DNA of 64,000 bases from Rhodovulum sulfidophilum (GCA_003241785.1 QFPW01000008.1:98894-162893), one strand, 5' to 3'. Positions 52,624 through 62,018 are shown, numbered from the stretch's first letter. Notes: generated from the sequence alone by a model not told the origin. Program-made: numbers and translations.

Positions 52624-53427
52624 GTGCCGGAAACGCCCCCGGCGATGATCGAAGTCGATGAACTCCGGATGCATTTCGGGGGCATCCACGCCGTGGACGG
52701 CGCCTCGATCCGGATCGCCAAGGGCTCGATCACCGGGCTGATCGGGCCGAACGGCGCGGGCAAGTCGACGCTCTTCAACGTCATCGCCGGGCATTACCGG
52801 CCGACCTCCGGCGCGGTGCGGCTGGACGGCGAGGACATCACCGGACTCTCGCCGCACGAGCTCTTCCACAAGGGGCTGCTCCGGACCTTCCAGACCGCGC
52901 ACGAGTTCGGCACGCTGACCGTGCGCGAGAACCTGATGATGGTCCCGCCCGGACAGCCGGGCGAGACCATCTGGAATTCCTGGATCCGCCCCCGCGCGGT
53001 GCGCGAGCGCGAAGGCGAGGTGCGGCGGCGCGCCGACGAGGTGATCGAATTCCTCGAGATCGGCCATGTCGCCGAGGAATACGCGGGCAACCTCTCGGGC
53101 GGGCAGAAGAAGCTGCTCGAGCTTGGCCGGACCATGATGGTGAACGCCAAGATCGTCTTCCTCGACGAGGTCGGCGCCGGCGTGAACCGCACGCTTCTCA
53201 ACACGATCGGCGACGCGATCGTGCGGCTGAACCGCGAGCGCGGCTATACGTTCTGCGTGATCGAGCACGACATGGATTTCATCGGCCGGCTCTGCGACCC
53301 GGTGATCGTGATGGCCGAGGGCAAGGTGCTGGCCGAAGGCCCGGCCGACGCGGTCCGCGCCGACGAGGCGGTGATCGAGGCCTATCTCGGCCGCGGTCTG
53401 AAGAACAAGCCGGGGGCGATCGCATGA
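52624..53427 (+). CDS. livG: ABC transporter ATPase, LivG type
   Basis: 267 residues: Walker A GPNGAGKST (~44-52), Q-loop FQTAHEF, signature LSGGQKK, Walker B IVFLDEVGAGVN (Val-Gly in place of the usual Pro-Thr after Glu) and switch His in VIEHDMDFI. The LivG-type C-terminal extension is present. GTG 52624 is the likely start; ATG 52645 is possible. The stop overlaps livF (ATGA). Confidence 0.94.
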   Translation: MPETPPAMIEVDELRMHFGGIHAVDGASIRIAKGSITGLIGPNGAGKSTLFNVIAGHYRPTSGAVRLDGEDITGLSPHELFHKGLLRTFQTAHEFGTLTVRENLMMVPPGQPGETIWNSWIRPRAVREREGEVRRRADEVIEFLEIGHVAEEYAGNLSGGQKKLLELGRTMMVNAKIVFLDEVGAGVNRTLLNTIGDAIVRLNRERGYTFCVIEHDMDFIGRLCDPVIVMAEGKVLAEGPADAVRADEAVIEAYLGRGLKNKPGAIA

Positions 53428-54128
53428 GTTTCCTCGCCGGAACCGACATGACCGGCGGCTATGGCGGGGCCGATATCCTGCACGGCTGCGACATCGCGGT
53501 GGAGCGGGGCGAGATCGCGGTGATCGTCGGGCCGAACGGCGCCGGCAAGTCGACCGCGATGAAGGCGATCTTCGGCATGCTGGCGCTCCGCGAGGGCGCG
53601 GTGACGCTCGACGGCGAGGACATCACCGCGCTCTCGCCGCAGCAGCGGGTCCATCGCGGCATGGGCTTCGTGCCGCAGGTCCGCAACGTCTTCACCTCGA
53701 TGTCGGTCGAGGAGAATCTCGAGATGGGCGCCTTCATCCGCGACGACGATTATTCCGAGACGATGGAGCAGGTCTTCGCCCTCTTCCCGATCCTGCGCCA
53801 GAAGCGCGCCCAGCCGGCGGGCGAGCTTTCCGGCGGCCAGCGCCAGCAGGTCGCCGTCGGGCGCGCGCTGATGACGCGGCCGAAGGTGCTGATGCTCGAC
53901 GAGCCGACGGCGGGGGTCTCGCCGATCGTGATGGACGAGCTGTTCGACAAGATCATCGAGATCGCGCGCACCGGCATCTCGATCCTGATGGTCGAGCAGA
54001 ACGCGCGCCAGGCGCTCAACATCGCCGACAAGGGTTATGTGCTCGTGCAGGGCCAGAACCGCTACACCGACACCGGCGCCGCGCTGCTCGCCGATCCGGA
54101 CGTGCGCCGGACCTTTCTGGGGGGCTGA
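53424..54128 (+). CDS. livF: ABC transporter ATPase, LivF type
   Basis: 234 residues: Walker A GPNGAGKST, Q-loop VPQVRNVF, signature LSGGQRQQ, Walker B VLMLDEPTAGVSP and switch-region LMVEQNARQAL, where LivF proteins have Gln-Asn after Glu. Together with LivG it powers the permease pair. Overlaps both neighbours by one to four bases, so the operon is translationally coupled. Confidence 0.95.
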   Translation: MSFLAGTDMTGGYGGADILHGCDIAVERGEIAVIVGPNGAGKSTAMKAIFGMLALREGAVTLDGEDITALSPQQRVHRGMGFVPQVRNVFTSMSVEENLEMGAFIRDDDYSETMEQVFALFPILRQKRAQPAGELSGGQRQQVAVGRALMTRPKVLMLDEPTAGVSPIVMDELFDKIIEIARTGISILMVEQNARQALNIADKGYVLVQGQNRYTDTGAALLADPDVRRTFLGG

Positions 54129-55141
54129 TGGAGAACGTCCTCAACGCGCTGGTGCTCTTCGCCAATTTCGTGGTGATCCCCGCCACGACCTATGGCGCGC
54201 AGCTGGCGCTCGGCGCGCTCGGCGTCACGCTGATCTACGCGGTGCTGCGCTTCTCGAATTTCGCGCATGGCGACCTGATGGCCTTCGGCACCATGCTGAC
54301 GATCATGGTCACCTGGGGGCTGCGGTCGCTCGGGATCGGCATAGCGCCGCTGCCGACCGCGCTGCTCGCGCTCCCGATCGGCATGATCGGCGCGACGGCG
54401 CTGGCGCTCCTGACCGACCGCTGGGTCTTCGCCTTCTACCGCCACCGAAGGGCGGATCCGGTGATCTTCGTGATTGCCTCGGTCGGCGTGATGTTCGTCT
54501 ACAACGCCGTCACCCGCTTCTTCATCGGCGTCGGCGACCAGCGGTTCGAGGATGGCGAGCGCTTCGTGATGCGGGTGCCCGACTTCAAGGCGATGACCGG
54601 GCTCGGGGAAGGGCTGGCGCTCCGGACCTCGCAGGTGCTGACCGTCGTCGTGATGGCGATCGCCGTCGCCTTCGTCTTCTGGTTCCTCAACCGCACCCGC
54701 ACCGGCAAGTCGATGCGCGCCTATTCCGACAACGAGGATCTGGCGCTGCTCTCGGGCATCAGCCCGGGCCATGTCGTACGCGTGACCTGGGTGCTCTCGG
54801 CCTCGCTCGCGACCATCGCGGGCGTGCTCTACGGGCTCGACAAGTCCTTCAACCCCTTCACCTATTTCCAGCTGCTGCTCCCGATCTTCGCCGCGGCGAT
54901 CGTCGGCGGCATGGGCCAGCCGCTCGGCGCGGTGATCGGCGGCTTCGTCATCGCCTATTCCGAGGTAATGCTGACCTACGCCTACAAGGCGGTGCTCGGC
55001 TATCTGCTGCCCGAGACGCTGGCGCCGGAGGGGCTCGCGCAGCTGCTCGGCACCGACTACAAGTTCGCGGTCTCCTTCGTCATCCTCGTGATCGTGCTGC
55101 TCGTGCGACCGACCGGGATCATCAAGGGCAAGCTGGTATGA
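54128..55141 (+). CDS. livH: ABC transporter permease, LivH type
   Basis: 337-residue inner-membrane permease with about eight helices. The LivH signature ALGVTLIYAVLRFSNFAHGDL is at the N-terminus and IFAAAIVGGMGQPLGAVIGG in the C-terminal half. The ATG is formed within the livF stop (TGATG) and its stop overlaps livM (ATGA). Confidence 0.94.
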   Translation: MENVLNALVLFANFVVIPATTYGAQLALGALGVTLIYAVLRFSNFAHGDLMAFGTMLTIMVTWGLRSLGIGIAPLPTALLALPIGMIGATALALLTDRWVFAFYRHRRADPVIFVIASVGVMFVYNAVTRFFIGVGDQRFEDGERFVMRVPDFKAMTGLGEGLALRTSQVLTVVVMAIAVAFVFWFLNRTRTGKSMRAYSDNEDLALLSGISPGHVVRVTWVLSASLATIAGVLYGLDKSFNPFTYFQLLLPIFAAAIVGGMGQPLGAVIGGFVIAYSEVMLTYAYKAVLGYLLPETLAPEGLAQLLGTDYKFAVSFVILVIVLLVRPTGIIKGKLV

Positions 55142-56445
55142 CCGGCCCGGCGCGCGTGATCGCCCTCTACGCCGTCATGGCGGCGCTGATCCTCGCGGTC
55201 GGGGTGATCCAGAGCTGGACCGTCGCGCTCGCGATCCTGCAGCTCTCGCTCATCTCGGCGATCATGTCGCTCGGCGTGAACATCCAGTGGGGCTACGCCG
55301 GGCTCTTCAACTCGGGCGTCATGGGCTTCGCCGCGCTCGGCGGCGTCGCGGGCGTGCTCGTCTCAATGTCGCCGGTGCCGGGCGCGCTGGCGGCGGGCGG
55401 CGTCGACCTCGCGCTCGCGATCCTCGCGATCGTGGCGACGGTGGCCGCGATCCTCGTCGCGCGGCGGCGGCTCCCGCCGCGCTACCGCACGCCGGCGACC
55501 CTCGGCCTCGCGCTGATCGGCTATCTCGCGATGCGCCGCTTCCTCGACCCCGCCTCGGCGGCGATCGAGAGCGCCACGGGGGCCGAGGGCTACATGGGCG
55601 GGCTCGGCCTGCCGATCCTCGTCGCCTGGCCGGTGGGCGGGCTCTTCGCCGCCGGCGCGGCCTATCTCGTCGGCAAGGTGGCGCTCGGCCTGCGCTCGGA
55701 CTATCTCGCGATCGCGACGCTCGGCATCGCCGAGATCATCCTCGCGGTGCTCAAGAACGAGAACTGGCTGACCCGGGGCGTGAAGAACGTGACCGGCATC
55801 CCCCGGCCGGTGCCGCCCGAGACCGCGCTCCAGCAAAGCCGATGGGTGCTCGACCTCGCCGCCCGCTTCGGCTCGGACCCGATCACCACCGCGTCGATCG
55901 TGTCGCGGCTCTGGTACGCCGGGCTCTTCGCGCTGGTGCTGGGCCTGCTGCTCTGGCTCTGCGAGCGGGCGCTGCGCTCGCCCTGGGGCCGGATGATGCG
56001 GGCGATCCGCGACAACCGCGACGCGGCCGAGGCGATGGGCAAGGACGTCACCCGGCGGCACCTGCAGGTCTTCGTGCTCGGCTCGGCGGTGATCGGCGTC
56101 GCGGGCGCGATGCTGGTGACGCTCGACGGCCAGTTCACCCCCGCGAGCTACAGCCCGCTGCGCTACACCTTCCTGATCTGGGTGATGGTGATCGTCGGCG
56201 GCTCGGGCAACAACTGGGGCGCGGTGCTGGGCGGGTTCCTGATCTGGTACGTCTGGATCGTCGCCGAACCGCTCGGCAACTGGCTGACCTCGAACCTCGC
56301 CGCGCTGACGCCGCCGGGGGGCTGGTGGGACAGCCACCTGCGCGCCGCCGCGCCGCATTTCCGGCCGCTCCTGATGGGGCTGATCCTGCTTCTCACGCTG
56401 CGCTTCGCGCCGCGCGGGCTCATTCCCGAGGCGCGCGGGCGGTAG
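55138..56445 (+). CDS. livM: ABC transporter permease, LivM type
   Basis: 435-residue permease with the LivM segments IMSLGVNIQWGYAGLFNSGVMGFAA, LRSDYLAIATLGIAEII, the coupling-helix region GRMMRAIRDNRDAAEAMGKD, and MVIVGGSGNNWGAVLGG. An insertion with extra membrane and loop sequence (~80-150) makes it longer than minimal LivM. Last gene of the transporter operon; a large inverted repeat follows at once. Confidence 0.93.
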   Translation: MTGPARVIALYAVMAALILAVGVIQSWTVALAILQLSLISAIMSLGVNIQWGYAGLFNSGVMGFAALGGVAGVLVSMSPVPGALAAGGVDLALAILAIVATVAAILVARRRLPPRYRTPATLGLALIGYLAMRRFLDPASAAIESATGAEGYMGGLGLPILVAWPVGGLFAAGAAYLVGKVALGLRSDYLAIATLGIAEIILAVLKNENWLTRGVKNVTGIPRPVPPETALQQSRWVLDLAARFGSDPITTASIVSRLWYAGLFALVLGLLLWLCERALRSPWGRMMRAIRDNRDAAEAMGKDVTRRHLQVFVLGSAVIGVAGAMLVTLDGQFTPASYSPLRYTFLIWVMVIVGGSGNNWGAVLGGFLIWYVWIVAEPLGNWLTSNLAALTPPGGWWDSHLRAAAPHFRPLLMGLILLLTLRFAPRGLIPEARGR

Positions 56446-56460
56446 GCGACGCGAGCGGAT

Positions 56461-56515
56461 GGCGGACCGAGGTCCGCCCTACGCGACCGCTCCGTAGGGC
56501 GGACCTCGGTCCGCC
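56461..56515. repeat. Head-to-head pair of REP-like palindromes forming a 23-bp inverted repeat
   Basis: Copy one (56461-56482) is GGCGGACC-GA-GGTCCGCC then CTAC. Copy two (56494-56515) is its exact reverse complement. Together positions 56461-56483 pair perfectly with 56493-56515 around a 9-base loop. Located between convergent livM and the lysozyme-inhibitor gene, where it can also act as a bidirectional terminator. Confidence 0.9.
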
Positions 56516-56527
56516 ATCCCTCTCGAC

Positions 56528-57142
56528 CTATTCCGCGAGCGTGCACTGGGCCGGCGCCATCAGCGCCGGGCCCTCGAAGGTGGCCTCCCTGCCCTTCTCC
56601 CAGAAGATGTAGTGCCCGCCGTCGTCCTCGTCCGAGAACCGCGCGCCGGAGGCGCTGATCGTCTGGTTCAGCACGAGGCTCATATCCCCCCAGGCGAGCG
56701 ACAGGAATCCGGGGTCGGTATTGATGAAGACCGCCGCCATCGGCGCGTCGATCTCGTCGCAGGTGACCGCCAGCGGGCCGACGATCGGCGCGTCCCCGAT
56801 CACCGCCGGCCCCCCGGCCGCGAGCGCGGCGATCCGCTTCACGTATTCCTGCTTGGCGCAGAGCTCGGGCGCGCCGGTCTTCCAGCAATCGTCGCGCCGC
56901 GCCATCCAGGCGCGCTGATCCTCGGTGAGCGTCGCCGGGGCGCCGGGCGCGGCCTTCGCGCGGGCGTAGAGCCCGCCCAGGACCCCGTCGAGCATCGCGA
57001 GCGGCGGCGCGGCGCAGATCCCGCGCTCCGCGACGGTGGTCGCCGCCGCGCAGTCGAAGCTCGCCCCGCCAGCGGCGAAAGCCTCCGGAGCCGGGCAGAT
57101 GAGAAGCGTGGTCACGGTCAGAACAGGGGCGGCGATGCGCAT
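56528..57142 (-). CDS. Secreted lysozyme-inhibitor-like protein (LprI-type plus MliC domain)
   Basis: 204 residues from ATG 57142, with GGAGG six bases upstream. A signal peptide (residues 1-~25, ending AFA) is followed by an LprI-like (DUF1311) Cys-containing segment (FDCAAATTVAERGICAAPPLA...CWKTGAPELCAKQEYVKRI). The C-terminal MliC domain has VTCDEIDAPMAAVF, the conserved SASGARF and IFWEKGREATF. MliC proteins block c-type lysozyme in the periplasm. Two inhibitor-type modules in one chain is notable. Confidence 0.85.
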   Translation of the reverse strand: MRIAAPVLTVTTLLICPAPEAFAAGGASFDCAAATTVAERGICAAPPLAMLDGVLGGLYARAKAAPGAPATLTEDQRAWMARRDDCWKTGAPELCAKQEYVKRIAALAAGGPAVIGDAPIVGPLAVTCDEIDAPMAAVFINTDPGFLSLAWGDMSLVLNQTISASGARFSDEDDGGHYIFWEKGREATFEGPALMAPAQCTLAE

Positions 57143-57268
57143 GCGAATCCTCCATTTCCGCCAGCTTAGCGCGAAATCGCGCGCCGCGCCTCCGCCGCCG
57201 CGCGGGGCGCCTTGCGGCGGCGCGGCGGGACGGGCATTGAGGCCGAGCACTTGGAGAAAGGTTATCCC

Positions 57269-58315
57269 GTGAAGTACCGCGATCTTGGACGCAGCGACCT
57301 CAACGTCTCGGAATTCTGCCTCGGCACGATGACCTGGGGCAGCCAGAACACGCCCGAGGAGGCCTTCGCCCAGATCGACCTCGCGCTCGAGCGGGGGATC
57401 AACTTCCTCGACACCGCCGAGATGTACCCGACCACGCCGCTGCGCCGCGAGACCGCGGGCGAGACCGAGCGGATCATCGGCCAGTGGATCGCCCGGGGCG
57501 GCGCGCGCGACCGGATCGTGCTCGCGACGAAGATCACCGGCGAGGGCAGCCAGGCCGTCGACCGCGGCGGCGCCCCGATCTCGCCCGCGACGCTGCGCGC
57601 GGCGATCGAGGGCAACCTCCACCGGCTCAACACCGACTACGTCGACCTCTACCAGCTGCACTGGCCGAACCGGGGCTCCTATCATTTCCGCCGGCACTGG
57701 ACCTTCGCGCCCGAGAAGCAGGCGGCGGGGGTCGAGGAGGACATGCTGGCGATCCTGCGGACGATCGGCGAGCTCCGCGACGAGGGCAAGCTGCGCCATT
57801 TCGGGCTCTCCAACGAGACCGCCTGGGGCACCGCGATGTTCCTCAAGCTCGCCGAGCGCGAGAACCTGCCCCGCGTCGTCTCGGTGCAGAACGAGTACAA
57901 CCTGATGTGCCGGCTCTACGATCTCGACCTGGCCGAGCTGTCGCATCACGAGGGTATCGGCCTTCTGGCCTATTCGCCGCTGGCGGCGGGGCTGCTGACC
58001 GGCAAATACGCCGATGGCGCGCGGCCGGAAGGCTCGCGCGAGGCCGTCAACGCGAACCAGCTCGGCGGCCGGATCTCGGAGCATTCGGAGCCGGTCGCGG
58101 CGGAATACGTCGCGCTCGCCCGCGCGCACGGCCTCGACCCGGCGCAGATGGCGCTGGCCTTCTGCGCCACGCGGCCCTTCATGGGCTCGGTCATCCTCGG
58201 CGCGACCACGCCCGAGCAGCTCGGGACCGATATCGCCGCGGCCGATCTGACCCTGAGCGACGAGGTGATGGCCGGCATCGCCGCGATCCACCGCCGCTTC
58301 CCGGTGCCGATGTGA
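57269..58315 (+). CDS. Aldo-keto reductase (Tas-like)
   Basis: 348-residue NADP(H)-dependent (beta/alpha)8 reductase. Catalytic tetrad Asp/Tyr are in FLDTAEMYP, Lys in LATKITG and His in QLHWPNRG, with SNETAWG and the cofactor-binding GATTPEQLGTDI. Closest in pattern to E. coli Tas. The start is GTG 57269, with AAAGG eight bases upstream. Translationally coupled to a GST (GTGA overlap), suggesting joint carbonyl or electrophile detoxification. Confidence 0.93.
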   Translation: MKYRDLGRSDLNVSEFCLGTMTWGSQNTPEEAFAQIDLALERGINFLDTAEMYPTTPLRRETAGETERIIGQWIARGGARDRIVLATKITGEGSQAVDRGGAPISPATLRAAIEGNLHRLNTDYVDLYQLHWPNRGSYHFRRHWTFAPEKQAAGVEEDMLAILRTIGELRDEGKLRHFGLSNETAWGTAMFLKLAERENLPRVVSVQNEYNLMCRLYDLDLAELSHHEGIGLLAYSPLAAGLLTGKYADGARPEGSREAVNANQLGGRISEHSEPVAAEYVALARAHGLDPAQMALAFCATRPFMGSVILGATTPEQLGTDIAAADLTLSDEVMAGIAAIHRRFPVPM

Positions 58316-58941
58316 CCGGCCCCGCGCCGGAGGCCGTGCTCTACGGCCACCCGGACTCGGGCCATGCCTGCAAGGTCGCGCTCGCGCTGGCGCTCGCCGG
58401 GATCCCGCGGCGGACGATCCGGGTCGATATCTGGGCGCCGCCCGCGACCCGGCCGGCGGAGTTCCTCGCCGCGAGCCCCTTCGCCGAGGTGCCGCTCCTG
58501 CTGATCGACGGGGCCGCGCTGACCCAATCGGGCGCCATCCTGCTCGCGCTCGCGGCGCGGAGCGGCCGGCTGGGCGGCGAGAGCGTCGAAGGCGCGCGGC
58601 GCGGCGCCGAGCTCATCCTGTGGGAGGCGAACCGGATCGGCATGTGCCTGCCGCAGCTGATCGAGGCGCGGCGGGTCGGCGGCGCGGGCTTCCCGCCCGG
58701 CGCGGTCGACTGGCTCGAAGGCCGCTACGCGGTCGACCGCGACCGGTTCGACCGGCTGCTCGGCGCGGAAGCGTTCTTCCACGGCGCGGCGCCCGGGATC
58801 GGCGATTGCGCGATCTGGGGCTATGTCCAGTGGGTCGAGGCGGCGGGCGTGAGCCCGAGCGCGGCGATGGAGGCGTGGCGGGCGCGGATGCGGGCGCTGC
58901 CCGCGATGGAGACCCCGGAGGCCTTCTTCCCCGAGGCCTGA
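58312..58941 (+). CDS. Glutathione S-transferase-like protein
   Basis: 209 residues with a thioredoxin-like N-terminal domain (LYGHPDSGHACKVALALALAG, FAEVPLLLIDG, LTQSGAILLALA) and a helical C-terminal domain containing IGDCAIWGYVQWVE. The start is GTG 58312, overlapping the aldo-keto reductase stop. Catalytic class cannot be assigned. Its stop is only six bases from the stop of the convergent NlpE-META gene. Confidence 0.88.
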   Translation: MTGPAPEAVLYGHPDSGHACKVALALALAGIPRRTIRVDIWAPPATRPAEFLAASPFAEVPLLLIDGAALTQSGAILLALAARSGRLGGESVEGARRGAELILWEANRIGMCLPQLIEARRVGGAGFPPGAVDWLEGRYAVDRDRFDRLLGAEAFFHGAAPGIGDCAIWGYVQWVEAAGVSPSAAMEAWRARMRALPAMETPEAFFPEA

Positions 58942-58947
58942 GCCCGC

Positions 58948-60132
58948 TCAGGGCAGGTCGGTCGCCTGGAAGAGCGCGATCTGCATCCCGGTCGAATCGA
59001 GCAGCTCGAGCGCCTGGCCGTTCACCCGCCAGGCGCGGGTGGCGGCGAGCGCGCCGGCGAGCTGCTGCTCCCATTCGCCGAACGGCGCCGGGCAGGCCTT
59101 GAGCGTGGCGGCCGGACCCTTGAACGACAGCTTGTCGCCGTTGCGCTCGAAGGCGCCGGTCATCTGGTTGCAGCCGACGGTGGCGACGAAGCGGTTCTCG
59201 CCCTCGCGAAGCGCGAGATGCGGCTCGCGCGCGCCGTCGATCGGGGTGATGTCGGTCTTTCCGAGCCGCACGATGCGCCAGTAGGTGTTGGTCAGGGTCC
59301 GGCTGTTCATCGCCTGCTCGCAGGTCTCCTCCGGCCAGACCCCCGTGAACCGGTTTACCACGACGACCGGCCCCTTGTGCGCCGCCTCGTCGGTATCGCC
59401 GCTTTCGAGCACCCGGCCCTGGAAGCTCGCCATTAGCGGGGTGCCCTGGGCGACGCCCGCCGCGAGATACGCGGCCTCGAGCATCGCGAATTCGCCGTCC
59501 GCCGCCAGCGGATAGACCCGCCCGGTCAGGCATTCGGAAATCTGCGCGCCGTCGGCGAGGAAGCTGACCATGCCGCGCAGGGGCACCCGGATCGTCAGCG
59601 GCGTGACGCCGGGGGCGCCGGCGAGTTCGTAATCGTCGGGCCCGGCGCCGGGCGGCCCCTCGCGCTCGATCAGCCGCAGCCGGCCGGGCGCGATGGCGAA
59701 TTCCATCTTGTCCTCGCCGTCCCAGAGGATCAGCCGGTTGACCGCCGTGTCGATCCACCAGCGCCCCAGCGCGTCCTGGGTCCGATCCCCCGGCAGCCAG
59801 CGCCGGCGCATGCTGAAGACGTGGTCGGGCCAGAGATTGACGCGCATCCGCAGCGACTCGCAGTCGGAGCAGGGTAGATCACCGCCATAGGTGGCCGGAA
59901 GATCGAGGCCGAGCCCGGTCTCCTCGGAATCCTGCCGTGCCTCGGCCAGATGAATGACCTCGGCCGAACTGCCCGGGGCGGGCGTCGGCGACGCCGTCCT
60001 GACGGGCACGGGCTGGGCGAACGCCGCTCGGCTGGGCGCGCGGTCGGAAGGCGACGGACCTCCGACCACCGCGATCAGAACGGAAAGAGCCACTACCGCG
60101 GCTAGCGGTCCCGCCGCCAATCGCACACTCAT
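58948..60132 (-). CDS. Envelope protein with NlpE-like and META (HslJ-like) domains
   Basis: 394 residues. An N-terminal membrane anchor or signal (residues ~5-27) is without a lipobox Cys; a Pro/Ser linker follows. From ~80 comes an NlpE-like beta-barrel with the signature YGGDLPCSDCESLRM (CxxC). The C-terminal META domain is NTYWRIVRLGKTDI...FVATVGCNQMTGAF...LSFKGPAATLKACP. NlpE senses envelope and copper stress and META/HslJ proteins are outer-membrane stress proteins, so an envelope-stress role is inferred. ATG 60132 has AGAGG six bases upstream. Confidence 0.85.
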   Translation of the reverse strand: MSVRLAAGPLAAVVALSVLIAVVGGPSPSDRAPSRAAFAQPVPVRTASPTPAPGSSAEVIHLAEARQDSEETGLGLDLPATYGGDLPCSDCESLRMRVNLWPDHVFSMRRRWLPGDRTQDALGRWWIDTAVNRLILWDGEDKMEFAIAPGRLRLIEREGPPGAGPDDYELAGAPGVTPLTIRVPLRGMVSFLADGAQISECLTGRVYPLAADGEFAMLEAAYLAAGVAQGTPLMASFQGRVLESGDTDEAAHKGPVVVVNRFTGVWPEETCEQAMNSRTLTNTYWRIVRLGKTDITPIDGAREPHLALREGENRFVATVGCNQMTGAFERNGDKLSFKGPAATLKACPAPFGEWEQQLAGALAATRAWRVNGQALELLDSTGMQIALFQATDLP

Positions 60133-60173
60133 CAACAACCTCTGGTATTCCGTCGTCCCACCTTCGAGCCGCT

Positions 60174-60202
60174 AAGATGCAGGCAATTTCCCGCCGAGCC
60201 AA
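60174..60202 (-). promoter_or_regulatory. Candidate promoter of the NlpE-META gene
   Basis: Minus-strand TTGGCT (60202-60197), 17 bases, CATCTT (60179-60174), in the 198-base gap after the phospholipase D-like gene. Confidence 0.35.
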
Positions 60203-60330
60203 TGCCTTTCCCCGAGGAATTGGTCACTAAAGCTTGCATTCGTCGCGATTCCCCGCGCGGCGTCCGTAGAATCAGAACGTCTAGCGCCGAAACCGCGACA
60301 AACCATTTCCATTTAAGAAACGATCCGGCG

Positions 60331-61896
60331 TCAGAGCTGGGACTTGATCGGCAGGTGCCGGACGATGGCCGCGATCAGCCGCCGCGACCGGGTCGCGCAG
60401 GGCTCGCGCTCCAGCGTGCGCGCGCCGTCGTGCCAGCGCGTCGCCGAGCCCTCGAGGAAGACCTCGTAGCTCTTGTCCGCCGAGGTCAGCCGGTGGAAGA
60501 CCGCGTCGATCTCGGCGGCGATCGCCTCGTCCGTGAACACCAGCCCCATCTCGGTATTGAGATAGGCCGAGCGCAGGTCGAAGTTGAACGACCCGATGAA
60601 GCCGATCTCGCCGTCGATCGTGAAGTTCTTCGTATGCAGCGAGGCCTGGTTGGCGCCGAGCAGCGATTCGCGCGCCCGGTCCGGATCGTTCGGGCGCAGC
60701 TCGAACAGGCGGACGCCCCCGCGCAGCAGCGGCGCCCGCGCGACCGAGTAGCCGCCGTGCACGGTCACCTGGTTGTTCGAGGCGAGCGAGTTCGTCAGGA
60801 TCGCCACACGCGCGCCGTGCTCGGCCAGCGCGCGGAGCCCCTCGATCCCCTCATCGCCCGGCACGAAATAGGCGGTGGTGACGCGCAGGTCGTGCGCGGT
60901 CGCGGCGATCATCGCGCCGAGCGTATGGATCAGCCATTCCGGCTTGTCGAGGCGCTGGGTCTTGCCCGGGGGGTCGGAGATGACCCGGGCCTTCACGGTC
61001 CAGTGGATCGGCCGCGCCGTGGCGAGGAAGGCGCCGAGATCGGGTTCGGTCAGCGCGCTGGCGAGATAGCGCGAGGCCAGCGGATCGGTGTCGAGCCGGG
61101 CGAGCGAGCCGCGCAGCCCGCGCAGGTTGGCCTGCTGGTCCTGGAACAGCGAGCGGATCGGCAGCGTCAGCGGGCTGTTCCAGTAGGTGTCGAAGATCTC
61201 CGAGACCTCCGCCACCGCCGGTCCGACCAGCGCGGCGTCCATGTCGTAGGAGTTGAAGTCGCTCGCCGCGTCGAAATAGGTGTCGCCGATGTTGCGCCCG
61301 CCGATGATCGCGATCCGCCCGTCGACGATCCAGGCCTTGTTGTGCATCCGCCGCGTCACGGTGAAGAGCCGGAGCAGCATCTCCGCCCCGCGCCGGAGCG
61401 AGGCGGCGCGGTTCTTCGCCGGGTTGAACAGCCGCACCTCGATGTTCGGATGCGCGGTCAGCGACAGGTATTCCGGATCGAGGCCGCGGGTGTTGATGTC
61501 GTCGAGCAGGAGCCGGACCCGCGCGCCGCGGTCGGCGGCCGCGAGCACCTCGCGCACCAGCAGGCCGCCGGTCAGGTCGCCGCGCCAGAGATAGTACATC
61601 ATGTCGATGCACCGCCCGGCGGCGCGCGCCGAGAGCGCCCGCGCCGCGAAGGCCTGGTGGTTGTCCGCGAGGACCATGACGCCGGTCTCGTCCGGCCGCG
61701 GCTCGGTCAGGGCGGCGACGACGGCGTCGCAGACGCTCGCCGGACCCGCGACCGGCATCGCCTCCGAGGGCTGGCCGCGGGCGCGCTTGGCGAAGCGGCC
61801 GTAGAGCCAGACCGAGACGAAGGAGGAGAACGCGACGAGGACGGCGACGATCGCGAGCGACAGCAGCAGGTCGGTGTCGATGCCGGGCAGCGTCAC
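60331..61896 (-). CDS. Phospholipase D-family protein, cardiolipin synthase-like (ClsC type)
   Basis: 521 residues. One N-terminal membrane helix (~10-32) is followed by two PLD domains, each with an HKD motif: HNKAWIVDG (His185, Lys187, Asp192) followed by IIGGRNIGD, and HTKNFTIDG (His421, Lys423, Asp428) followed by FIGSFNFD. Such enzymes form cardiolipin or hydrolyse phospholipids at the membrane. The architecture resembles YmdC/ClsC more than ClsA, which has two helices. The start is GTG 61896. Confidence 0.9.
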   Translation of the reverse strand: MTLPGIDTDLLLSLAIVAVLVAFSSFVSVWLYGRFAKRARGQPSEAMPVAGPASVCDAVVAALTEPRPDETGVMVLADNHQAFAARALSARAAGRCIDMMYYLWRGDLTGGLLVREVLAAADRGARVRLLLDDINTRGLDPEYLSLTAHPNIEVRLFNPAKNRAASLRRGAEMLLRLFTVTRRMHNKAWIVDGRIAIIGGRNIGDTYFDAASDFNSYDMDAALVGPAVAEVSEIFDTYWNSPLTLPIRSLFQDQQANLRGLRGSLARLDTDPLASRYLASALTEPDLGAFLATARPIHWTVKARVISDPPGKTQRLDKPEWLIHTLGAMIAATAHDLRVTTAYFVPGDEGIEGLRALAEHGARVAILTNSLASNNQVTVHGGYSVARAPLLRGGVRLFELRPNDPDRARESLLGANQASLHTKNFTIDGEIGFIGSFNFDLRSAYLNTEMGLVFTDEAIAAEIDAVFHRLTSADKSYEVFLEGSATRWHDGARTLEREPCATRSRRLIAAIVRHLPIKSQL

Positions 61897-62018
61897 GATC
61901 GGCGAGCCGCCTGGGCCGCGTCCAGCGGGGAGAGGTGTTCAAGGCGCTTGGTGGTCATCGTTCTCCCCGTTGCGGGGCCAACGATACCGGGGCGTCGCGA
62001 AGTTGTGAAGCGCGCGGA

